A stretch of DNA of 64,000 nt. Source: Neonectria sp. B-13. Taxonomy: Eukaryota; Ascomycota; Sordariomycetes; Hypocreales; Nectriaceae. Numbering within the stretch: the first letter of the stretch is position 1; the number at the start of each line of letters is the position of its first letter. Positions 30,936-41,941 of this stretch are shown here, piece after piece. The notes beneath the pieces are model-generated. The model was not told the DNA's origin. It was given only the letters and a program-made list of their open reading frames with translations, and ran no database searches. The stretch lies in contig NOKP01000007.1 of NCBI GenBank assembly GCA_002682825.1, positions 372,001 through 436,000 of the forward strand, written 5' to 3'. The position numbers and the translations under genes are program-made.

Positions 30936-33874
30936 GGCGCCCGTTGCGTTGTTTGCGTGGGGAGTAACCGGAATCCCGGGACCTGGGACCTGGACCCTGA
31001 CAGTTTGGGAGAGAACTTGCGCAGCGCGCACATATACTTCGTACATGTGTGTGTAAGTGTGTGTGTTGCGCCCGCAGGAGCGTGGCATCGTCGGGAATCG
31101 GGACTGGAAAAGGGGAAGGGCAGCGGGAAGGGGTGGGGGCTAACATGAACACGTCCGTCATCGTGTGGCGCGCGGGTTTTATCGAGTTTTTATTTTGGGA
31201 TATTGGGTCGCTTCTCAAGACCGAGACTGCCTGATGAGAAGGTTTCTGTCTATACTCGGTAGGAGATGGTATGGAAGGGGGCTAGCATTCAGTTTGGAGT
31301 TTGATGATAATGTTTGAACACGATTAGGACGAGGATGAAGACTTAGCCGAGACGAAGACTTAGCAAATGCGAACACAGACATGAGCAGTTGCCAAGCCAA
31401 AGTTGAACATGCCTTGAGTGCCCTGGATGCCCCGAATCTGGTACACGAAGTCGAGCCAAGGGGAGATGGTAAAGGATGGACGGATGTCATCCAGACATCA
31501 GTCGATTCGCATACGCGATGCATCTCATCTCCCCATGCCACCTCATGGCAGTCGCCTACAGTGATCCAGGAAGGGCAATTGCCCACGGCGGCCCACAGAA
31601 AACCGCAATCTCAACTCTTGGCCCGCGCCTTTGCCAAGCAATTCGGCGTGGAAGAGCAGTTGGTGGATCCCCTCAGGAAGGACATGTGTGATATGCCGTG
31701 GTACTTGGGAGGCATCGTGGGAGGGGGGACCGGGCCGGTCTGGGGCACATAGACACCACTGCCACTGACAGGGCGCGCGCGAGTACCGAGATTTACGCAT
31801 TATGGCGCGTAACAAGAGTGTGTAGCCGTGGTAGTCTATCGTTGCAATGGTTGACGAGGCTAGTCGTAGTCATGGTTTAGTCGCTAGCAAGGCGCTCAGC
31901 GAGAATCGTCCACTTTGGCCCACACACCCCGGCTTAGGTAAGTCAGCTGGACGGGAGGGACCAGGGGCAGAGGCCGCAAGGGTTGGGCGGTTTACAGCCA
32001 ATTCCAGGTCTCGGCGGGCTGTTTCTAGAAGCCCATGCTGCAAACTTCAGTCTTCCGTACATGCGAGGACTCTCCACTCTGAGTAAAAAAGGCTTGTGAG
32101 GCGTCCGCCAAGCTGTTGCGCGATCAAACCACAGAGGGCACTGGCACTGCCGGTCGGCGGCAGTCCTGCTCCCGCTACTGCATGGCATGACGGACAAGGC
32201 GCAACTCACCTCAGCCGTGTGTTCCCGGTTAGCCCAGGTCAGGTCAGTTGAGAGGGATTCCCGACAGTTGAGGGCGCCGCGTCTACGACAAGCTCGCACT
32301 AAATCAGAGACGTGTAAGAGTCGGCGAGGGAAATAAAAAACCCAACAACGGGGGCCCTAGGTATTCCGGAGAAGACCTAAACACGAACCGGAAGACGGCC
32401 ATGGCCTACTACGTACGTAATACCCCGGCTTCCAGTTGCGGGCCCATTTCTTTTTCTCCCTCTGGGGCCCTTCGCCTCCCCCCGCTCACGGTCTCGTCAC
32501 ACTTTTGTGGTCTTTGAATGGTACGTGTGCAAGCAGACGTAGTATCTATTACGTTTTGGCGCGTCCGGCGGTGCCTTTCAAGGAGCAGCAATTCCTGGGG
32601 CCCCGCGAGCTCGAGCTTGACAAGAGGTAATACTCTGGAGACTCTGGAGAAATCTTAGGGCCCGAATAAAGATAGCGGAGATCTGGGGGAGACAGGAAGT
32701 CTTGGGAGAGATCTCAGATGGCGAGGGGCTGTGATTCGCCAAGGTGAAAGCTGAGGTGAAGGCCAAGGTGAAGAGCGCGAGAAGCCCTTGGGTGCATTGC
32801 CGCCGAACAGGTTCGTGAGGGGTAGGGGGTACATTGGGCTTGCTTTTGCGCTTGGTGTGCGTGCGTGTACTTTTACTCCAACTTCGCGGTATCGGAGTTG
32901 GGGGAAGGGCGGTCGATAGGGAGCAAGTGGGAGGGCGAGATAAGGAACGGGCTGGAGGGCGCTGGAGGACGGTGGATAGTTGTGCAGCTTACCAGCACGC
33001 ACCACTGTGGCAGGCCTGTGCTGAGCGATGGAGCAGGGCATGGATTGGAGATAGGCAATGAGTGGAACGCCCCCCTGCCGCAGCTTGTCACAGGGGAGTC
33101 TATCTCGCTGCAACCCTGTTCCCTGGCAATAGGCAATGGTAAACGGCAACAGACCGAGGGTCATTCGTAATGGCCATGACAGCCTTTGCCTACTTGCTTA
33201 CGTGCCTACCTACCGACGGTCCTAAACCAACGCGGTGCATCGGACTGCGAGCCGCAAACGGAGCAGATTGGCCACCTAGTTAAGCTGCAGGAGAAAGAAA
33301 AAAAGCAAATAATTGGAGGCGAGAGAGGCGCACGTTTTCCCCGCATTTCTCCTCTTCCGCCTCGGATGCTTGCACGCTTGAACTTACGCTTCTTTTGCTT
33401 GTGGCTCGTGCCTTGCGGCTGGAATTATCCAACCAGCCAACCTCTGTCTGTTTCGTCCTTCTTCTCCCCCACAGCGGGCCCTCCTCGTGGCCCAACTTTC
33501 GGCGTAAGCGACAGCTGAAGAACGGTCGAGCCCAGCCGTCCTCCACCAAAAACAGCACAGATGCTTCAGAGCAGCGCTCGAGCAGGTGGTTCGTCGGCTC
33601 CCCATACGGAGCACAGAGGGCAAATGGAGTCGACATTGGGGTTACGTACGTACATACTCCAGACAGCCATTCAAGATCTTCTCAATCTCATAGACCGATC
33701 TATTGGGCCTCAAGAGATGACATCCCCTGTTGTTGTTCCCACCGGGGCTTGTTAGCCATCGCCTCGCTTGCTTGCAGTGTCCTGTCCCGCTCCCCGAATG
33801 AACCAAACCCAGCGCAAACACGAAGAGGCCCTTTCGGAGACACGGAAGGGACATGGGCCTGGCATGATTTATGG

Positions 33875-33932
33875 TGCGGTTGCGGGATTGCGGTTGCGAC
33901 TGCGGTTGCGCTGTCGCAGATGCGGTTGCGGT
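33875..33932. repeat. Short tandem repeat with TGCGGTTGCG core
   Basis: Four copies of TGCGGTTGCG (starting at 33875, 33889, 33901 and 33921) with 2-10 nt spacers, in non-coding sequence. Confidence 0.7.
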
Positions 33933-34177
33933 GCGCGGTTCGGAGCCCAGATGTGCGCCGCGAACGGCATTCCCGCCGGGCGCAGCCTTGCTCCCATGTT
34001 TCTTGGCTGCTGGATCCTTTGCATAACCCCGAAAGTAACAGAGTTCATTTGCTCGTCTTTTTTGCCTTCTGATCTGATCTGTATCTCGCCGCCGGGTGGG
34101 TTTCGTCACCGTTGGAGTGGCCCACGCGCAACCACCCACCCAACACTCGCCCCGAGCAAACTGCCTATCAGTGATTT

Positions 34178-34191
34178 GGGGGGGGGGGGGG
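34178..34191. repeat. G14 homopolymer
   Basis: Fourteen consecutive G residues followed by CCGCCGGCGG. It is prone to sequencing and assembly length error. Confidence 0.75.
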
Positions 34192-36067
34192 CCGCCGGCG
34201 GACCCCAATCACGTATTAAGGTACAAGTCCCGTCCCGGATGTTTTTATGGCCCTCGCCGCCGGGGGTGAAGCTCCCCTAGGGGCCAGTAGGGGCGCCGGG
34301 ATAGTCAGTGCCCAGTTTGAGGGGCTCTGCCCTTGGAAGAGTATGGAGCCGGGCAGTGGGTTTGGAAGACTGGAGACTGGAGAGGTATCCACTAACAGCC
34401 GGCAAGAGTGGGATCGCTGTATCGCTGATACAGGCGACTTATCTCAGAGGGTTGACTACTGGCCATTACTCGGCGGCCTGAGGAGAACCCACATTCTCCG
34501 ATCTAGCAGAGGAACAGCCCTTCCGTATGGGCACTCGTTGGTGTCTTGGCAGACTCTCAGCTCCAGCAGAAAGTCAGTAACCTGCAGAGAACGAAGGATC
34601 CGGACCTGACGGGGAGGAAGCGTCAGGTGTCGAAGCGAGGGAGAGAGGGGGTCATGTGGCGGTCTCCAGGATCTCTACGACTAGGCAGTCTATGGATAGG
34701 ATAGACATGGAGAGAGAGGGAGAGAGGGACAGAAGTGCAGGATTTGAGGGGCAAGATCGACAAGTGCGTAGGTATAGACTCGTTTTGCTGTGCCTCATTT
34801 CCTTAGCAGCATAGTTACTTTGCATCATCATGATTCAAGTTTCCTTGCTCGATCCCGCCATGCCCAAAGTCGTTCGTCGAGGAACATGCAGGCTCTGCTT
34901 GCCTCTCCATGCTAGCCAGAACAGAACTGACTGCCCCAGGGGCGGCCCAAACAAAAGAACGGGAGCAAGGCAGTGGATGCCGGGCCCCTCCCCGGCAAAG
35001 CTAACAGCGTAAGGTTACCTTTTAGATTCTTTCGCCGCTATCTCCAAAACACCGTAGGGGCTTAGACTGGCTCGCTCATCACCAACTTCAGCAGAGCACA
35101 CGCCATCCACCCAGGACCAACCCACCAACCGCGTCCCCGGGACCCCGTTGGAGGAACCCCACTCGCACCTGCCTGGGCTTTTGGTTGCCCGCCCGCCCCC
35201 TGGCAACCTTACTCTCTTACTCTCACTCTTACTTACACCTTTTAGCCCGCAAGCCACTGGTGCTGCACATCACCATCAAGTCTTGGCAAACTCCCCTTCG
35301 CTTTTCTCCCTTTCCTACAAGCCTTTTTCCGGACCAACCCAGCCCAGCCCACTACCCGACCAGCCGAGTCATGTCTCGCATTCCCCCACATTTGAAGAGT
35401 ACTTGCTCGAGGGCCCAGGCTACTTGTCATCCTCGCTGAGGACCGGCCCGGGTCTGTCCTGGGGAATATCCCATCCAAGAGCAACACCGCGCTTGCTGCC
35501 AGTTCCAGAGGGCCTCGTCGTCTTGGCACTCGAGCACTGTCCCCGTCAACCAGTGTTGTACGGATCGCTGCGTACAGAGTGTGTAGCATGCATACTGTAC
35601 GCATGGCTTATCATCGCACCACACCGTCTCGAGCATCGTTGCCGCGGTGGGGGCCTTTGCCACCTCCCCCTGCGCAGTGCGGCCCTCATCCAGCTCCCCC
35701 AGCTTGATGGCGACCCCGATGGCTGGTTCCTGTTGGCGCGTCATGACCAGGCTGACCTTCTAGAAGACCGGCCCGGTTGTCATGAGTGCTGCTGCTACAG
35801 GCGGTTGCCTTTGGGCTCCGGGTGGGTTGTGAGAGTTCTGGGTTCTGGGTTCTGGATTATGGGTTATGGAGCCTGGGTTCCTGGGGTTCGAAGCTGTCAG
35901 GTCCAACTTACAACTTTTGTTTAAGAAGGCTCCTCCTCCCACCTCTCGTCAAGATGTCATGACCAAGCTGGCGTTTCACTCCCACCTCACTCCCACCTCT
36001 TCAGTCTCTCAAGACTTGCTTCTCTAAAGAGGATCTTCTCCACCTTCATTCACGGTCTCTCGCAACC

Positions 36068-37825
36068 ATGGGTGTCCCATCTGACCCCGAATACAAGGGC
36101 GGCGATGTCCCTGAGCAGTCCGACACCGCCCCCGGCGTGCTCATCGACAGCAGCGCCGTCGAGGCCAAGTATGGCCAGACTCAGCGCGGTCTGTCGCCTC
36201 GTCACGTCCAGCTCATGGCCATCGGTGGCTCCATCGGAACCGGTCTCTTCGTCGGTATCGGTGGTGTCCTCAACAAGGCCGGTCCTCTCTCTGTCGTCCT
36301 CGGTTACCTCATCTGGGGCGTCTTCTTCGTCTGGCCTTGTAACTTGTGTGTCGCTGAGATGTGCTCCTACCTGCCTATCCGTGGTTCCATCTTCGAGCTC
36401 GCTTCCCGTTTTGTCGACCCTGCCCTCGGTTTCTCCATGGGTTGGACATATTTCTACGCCGGTGTCATGCTTGTCTGTGTCGAATACAGTGCTGTCGCAA
36501 CTCTGATGCAGTACTGGGTCCCCGATGTCAACCCCGCAGCTTGGGTTGTCATGGCCATGTTCATCTGCATTACGCTCAACGTCGTTGCTGTCAAGTAAGT
36601 CATGATCCATTTTCCTGCTGAATCTAGGCCTCGGCCTCTCAACGGAGCTTCGTCTCTAACCAATTCCCTCTTTAGGTGGTATGGTGAATCTGAGTTCGTC
36701 ATGGCCTCGCTCAAGGTCCTCCTCCTATTCGGTCTCCTCTTCATCACCCTTGTCACCATGTGCGGTGGCAACCCCAAGAAGGACGCCTATGGATTCCGAT
36801 ACTGGGGTGACGGCAGGGCCATGCGCGAATACCACGGCTCTGGCGATGCTGGTCGTCTTGCCGGTTGGTGGAAGGTTGTCCTCTATGCCGGTTTCACCAT
36901 TGCTGGTCCCGACATGATCTCCCTCGCCTCGGGTGAGATTCAGAACCCTCGCCGAACCATCCCCCGCGTCGCCAAGCTCATCTTCTACCGTCTCATCGGT
37001 TTCTACGTCTTCGGTGTCCTGGCTGTCGGCATCATCTGCAGCTCCGACGATGAGCGCCTGCTCGGCGCCCTCACCGACGGTGCCTCTGGTGCTGCTGCCT
37101 CCCCCTGGGTCATTGGCATTGAGAACCTCGGCATCTCTGGCCTTCCTCACTTGATCAACTTTCTCATCCTCACTTCCGGTCTTTCTTGCGGAAACGCCTA
37201 CCTTTACGCCGCGTCCCGAACCCTCTACGGTCTTGCCCGAGATGGCCAAGCCCCCGCGTTCTTGCAGAAGTGCACCAAGGCTGGTGTTCCCATCTACGCC
37301 GTCGGCTGCGTCAGCGTTATCACCTGCATCACCTTCCTCGTCGCGTCCGAGAACTCCGTCACTGTCTTCTACTGGTTCGTCGACCTGACCACCACTGGCC
37401 TCATCGCCACCTACACCATGATGCTGCTCGTCTTCGTCGGTTGGTACCGCGCCCGCATGGCCCAAGGTCTCAACACGGCCTCGCTCCACTATACCGCGCC
37501 ATTCACCCCCTACTCTGCCTACCTCGGCCTGCTCCTGGGCTGCCTTGCGCTGCTGTTCGTCGGCTTCGATGCCTTCAAGCCCTTCACCGTGCAGAGCTTC
37601 ATCACCGCCTACTTCTGCCTGCCCTACACCGCCATCCTCTTCATCTTCTGGAAGTTCTTCAAGAAGACCAAGATGGCCGACGCCGCCACGGCCGACCTGA
37701 TCAGCGGCAAGAAGGAGGTCGACGAGGAGTGCAAGCACTGGGAGGAAGGCGGCATCGAGGAGAACTGGCAGCGGGAGCTGGCTGCCATGTCTTTCTGGAG
37801 GCGCACCTGGGAGAAGATGTGGTAA
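36068..37825 (+). CDS. Amino acid permease, APC superfamily (YAT type, Dip5-like)
   Basis: Two exons (36068-36594, 36676-37825) encode 558 residues, normal for fungal YAT permeases. After a polar N-terminus the hallmark GGSIGTGLFVGIG appears at the start of helix 1, then GPLSVVLGYLIWG, EMCSYLPIRGSIFELASRF and FSMGWTYFY (helices 2-3). FTIAGPDMISLASGEIQNPRR lies between helices 5 and 6, then SRTLYGLARDGQAPAF. The C-terminal cytoplasmic tail is rich in Glu, Lys and Trp. The 81-bp intron joins VVAVK to WYGESEF. It is a plasma-membrane proton symporter for amino acids; the exact substrate is not evident, and Dip5-like (acidic amino acids) is a guess from overall pattern. It is isolated, with 5.1 kb upstream and 7.0 kb downstream lacking genes, and uses C-ending codons strongly, suggesting high expression. 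Confidence 0.93.
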
Positions 37826-38050
37826 TTTATAATTCCTTCGGCAATATCAATACTGTGCCAGGCAGGATTAGTAGATACGTTCTGTATACCCTAGGCTAGC
37901 AAATATCATAACAAACTTTGTTTTACCAAGTTGAAACTTGACGCAATGTGCCTAACAATGTTGGCATGGAAATGATGAGGGAGGTCGTTACCCTGAGCTT
38001 CTCATAGAAGCCAAATGTAAGTCTACCTGGTGGTTGATGCTCAACGTCGA

Positions 38051-38405
38051 CGTGATGATGGCTAACAACATGACTTGACGGTAGCAGAACAGCCTTGATG
38101 AACTACCGCAAGTCAGATCGCCATCCGATTCTGGAACAAACATCAAATCAACGCAACCGAGATTGGAAGCAGGTATGTCAAGATGGTAGCACAACATACC
38201 CACGTTGCTCAATGGGAGTTTCCAAGCTTTGAATGCTTAATACTTGTGTGATGATTGTGGCCGAAATGTTAAACGATAGTATATCAGCATCAAGGTCTCT
38301 GATGAACTAACATGAGTCTTCACAGCGATATCTGAGCCTAGCACAGCACCAATCAGAGACGACCAAGAACGGCAATCGAGATTCCAGGGTTGGTAGCACA
38401 ACGTA
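38051..38405. repeat. Diverged direct repeat, two copies of about 150 bp
   Basis: Copy A (about 38051-38198) and copy B (about 38247-38405) share, in order, GTGATGAT, GATGAACTA, a CGAGATT segment and a terminal GGTAGCACAAC, with many substitutions and small indels between. No coding potential. Confidence 0.45.
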
Positions 38406-41400
38406 ATCATACTCCACGATTTGTGGACAAAGCCAGGGGCTTCGTCCCGCTACAAAATCATGGCCCCCTCGAAGGGCGAGGTGAACTCGAAATAGACTAC
38501 TGCAGGGCATCTCGAAACAAGGGGACTCAAACCCGGGAGGTCGGATGGGAGGACGCATGGGCGTGGACACCCCGATCCGAACGCGATCTTGGGCGTATCG
38601 AGAGAGATAAAAGTCGCCCTGCGGTTGCGGAATGCGGCAAAGAGGATCGCGGGAAGAGCAAACAAGTCGAGCCGTTTGTGCTTGGCACGGGACGAGAATC
38701 ATGGGACGATGCCTCTATCACAAACGCTTGGCAGGCGGTGGCTTCCGCCGTCACGACAATGAAAATGAAGGAAAAGTGTTTGCATTGCAGAGCGGAAGCC
38801 GCCGGACAGAGAAAGAAACAAGTACGGGAAGAAGTGGCACGATGTTGAAGAAATGCGCGCAAAACACTCTATCGGGAGTGGATAATCAGCTGGTCTTATT
38901 TTCCGCAGCAAACACCATCGGGATCTGGTTACTTTGCAGCTTGGGCTCATTGGGTGTCAATGCAGACCGAGGAAGGAGGACATTTGCTCGTGTAGTTTTT
39001 ACTTTTGGGGGTTTCCAACCCTTGCGAAAGAAGAATCTTCATGTAGGTTGGGTGGTAGAAAAAGGAAGTCCTGAACGTCTGGATTCTTTCATGCATGGAC
39101 GACGTTGCATTTCACGGCATTGGGGATGGGCTAACTGTTGCTGGGTTTATGACCAGTCAAAATTCCCTTTGCTTTGCAGATGGCAGACGGCCAAAAGGAA
39201 ATAAGGCTGAAGATAATTGAGACAAGCGTCGAGCAGCATGCGTTGGGGATCATGGACGATCTAGGTCTCATGACGAACTGGGTCTCATGTTAATAATGTC
39301 TTGGAGTAGTTGGCGATCGGTCGTCGATCATGCAACATCACAACCTTACTATGAACTACGTGGTAGATCTCGCATGGGAAACTTGACAAATCGCATCCTG
39401 CCCTTGGCTTTGGGTTTCGTCTGATGTGTCTCGGGCTAACAAGCCTCAACCCGCATTGGGCCCATTTGATTGCTGGATCAGGACGGGGCTTGGAATTGCT
39501 TCTGGCCGCGTTTGCTGCACAACTGCGGGCCGTGGCTGCGCTGTCTATAATTGCTTTTTCTTCCGCCGTCTTTGTCGCAGAAAGCCCGCTCGGCAATTGA
39601 CGTGACACGGATAATGACGTGCTGCCAAGAACAAACGTGAATTCGGGGCTTGTTTGGGAGCCAATATTTCAGATGGATATGCGGGGGAATGAATGAATAT
39701 ATTGGACTTCCGCCTTCTTGCAAGGGCCATCGTACGAGGGTAACAGCTGCCGAGTCATTTATCATTTCCGAAGCATCGGGGTTTTTCTGCCATTATTGCC
39801 TTGCTGCGCTTTCACGTTGCATTGGCAGTTCAGGCACCAGGTACCGTCGTACGCGAGCGAGACTATTGGCTTCTAGTGAGTAGTACGGAAAGTCTGTAAG
39901 GTCAGGTCAGCTTGGGGTGTGGTCAATACAAAATGCCAAGGGCATGGATGCGCATTAACATTGAAGATTATCCGTCGCCCAGGACCAGCCAAGGGTTGTT
40001 CTGGCCTCTAGGCCTAGCAAGGCAAAGGCGTTCCAACTGAGACTCTGGGGGGGATCTACCCAGACAGAGGTCGGTGAGGTTGATCGTCTAATGGGTCGAG
40101 CACCTGGCAAGACTGGGTTACAAACCGACCGGAGTTTTTTTCTCTTCTATCCCAGGGATTTATCAAAGCCTGGGGATGGGAACCAAGTCCCTGCAAAAAC
40201 GAGAGTCATGCCAGTCGCTTCACTGGCGATCCAATCTCACGAGCCCAGCCCTGAGATGAGGCTCGTACTACATAGTACGTAGTCAATGAGCTGTGGGCCC
40301 TCCATCACCGCCAGGAAATTTCCGGCGCATGTCCGTGAGGTGAGCCCGCAAGGGGGTCCGCGTTCAACAAGCGAGTCATGCGCCCTGGACCGGGGCTCGA
40401 GAGGGTTGGGTTTACGAAGGAAATGTGGCCGCCTCACATGGGGCAAGCTGGCGCCATGTAATTATGGGTGGTTTTCGTTAGGGAGCTGGCGACGTCGTAC
40501 TCCGTACTCCGTACTCCTGGGACGGTAGATCTCTATACAACGCTGATTAGGTAGCAGAGAAACCCGCTGCAACGGGGTCCAGGTGTTCAGATGTCGAAGC
40601 TATATCTGGCCGATGGCGTTCTCTGGCGCTGGTGTGATTGTGCTGCCTCGTGGCTTTGAACCAGGGGCGAAGTCGAGGTTCGTAGTCTACACAGTACTAG
40701 TACGCACCTATGGTTGGCTAATTCACGGCAAATGGTGCTAGAGCCATCCGCTCACAGGCTACGGAACATGTAGGCTCCGAGATGGATCGAGGTGTTCAGT
40801 CTCCATTGTCTTGGAAAGGAGAGAGAAGGAGAAGGAGAGTCAGAGACTGGGACCAGGTAACTTGGCGGATGCGGGTGAAGATCAGAAGGGACAAGACTGG
40901 AGCATGCAGGATGAAAGATGAAGCAAGCCAGCCACCGCAAGAATCGCCCCAAACACTCACCTGCATCTACACACGCATCTCCGTGGTAAGACATTGCCGA
41001 CACGACCGAATCCGGGGAAGACGGGCGAACGCTGGGACCCAGCAGTGCGCAGACTACGAATCGGATAGATTGGACAGCGGTTTCTGACAACGGGACACAT
41101 CGATGCACCACCCTACCTACGTTCATAGTAGCATTCGATATGCCTTAGGCCTGGCCCGTCCCGACTATTTTCTCCTCCTCTGCCGCAGAAACAATCCTCC
41201 TCCGCGCCAGCGCTTACCTCTTAGTATGTAAAGCCGCGAGGCTGAGCAGACATGACGGACGTGCCGTGCCGCGCGAGGACGCACGGCTCACCGAGGGTTC
41301 CGAGTATCAGACCGATTCTCTGCATGGACGCTGCAGAATAAATAGAAGAGCCTTGGAAACCTGGAAACAAGGCGAAGAGGAGCTGAAAAATGTGGGTTCT

Positions 41401-41920
41401 GGCGCAGAAATACGTACGTGAAACCAACAATAGGTCTCTGTGCCCGGGGCGTCTTGCTCGTGCACATTCCTTCTCCTCCCCCTTTGTTTCGGTTTGCAGT
41501 GTCATCCGTTGTTTGGTTCTGCAGCAACACGAGGGCGGAAGGAAGGCTTCGGGACGAAAAGCGAGCCGTCATCCACTGTTGAGGGATGCGACGCTTTTCG
41601 AAGGTTGCGGCTCCGTCTTGACGGCGCGGTTTGTGTTGACGCCAACACGATTCGATTGGACGGCACATATCCATGGGGGGAGATCGCGTCAACCTCGACC
41701 ACAGCGCCGGCTCATTCGGTATCGACCATCGCAGTAGCACGCACCATAGTCGGGGCACATATTCGTGCTAACCGTCGAGCCTCCCACGTTGTCGGCCCTG
41801 GGCAATTCACCGGACGCGGCGCACCACGAACGGCCGCCCCCTCTACTGCGAGGGCCCGAGAGTGCGCCTCTACGTAGCAACAGAGTAGCAGCCAGGCCCA
41901 TCATTATCTGCAAGCCATCC

Positions 41921-41941
41921 ATCATCATCATCATCATCATC
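41921..41941. repeat. (ATC)7 microsatellite
   Basis: Seven ATC units in non-coding sequence. Confidence 0.9.

Larger units (their letters stand above)
30936..36067. other. Gene-poor region, 5.1 kb
   Basis: Many overlapping short frames but none with a recognisable motif, convincing splice pattern or consistent codon bias. It contains a GCGGTTGCG-type tandem repeat and a 14-G homopolymer (listed separately). A GGGTTCTGGGTTCTGG low-complexity stretch lies near 35838-35885. Single GTTGGAG copies at 34111-34117 and 35147-35153 are background. The last 1 kb, rich in C and T, probably holds the permease promoter and 5'-UTR. Confidence 0.5.

Noticed and set aside
35148..35924. Plus-strand 258-codon frame upstream of the permease
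   Set aside because: Composition of C/T-rich leader DNA, no motif, interrupted low-complexity end; more likely promoter and 5'-UTR.
36725..37738. Minus-strand open frame opposite the permease
   Set aside because: Highly acidic and Gly-rich shadow frame; the plus strand encodes a clear APC permease.
38520..38545. T-arm-like GGGTTTGAGTCCC sequence (minus strand)
   Set aside because: No matching acceptor, D or anticodon arms around it, so not a tRNA.
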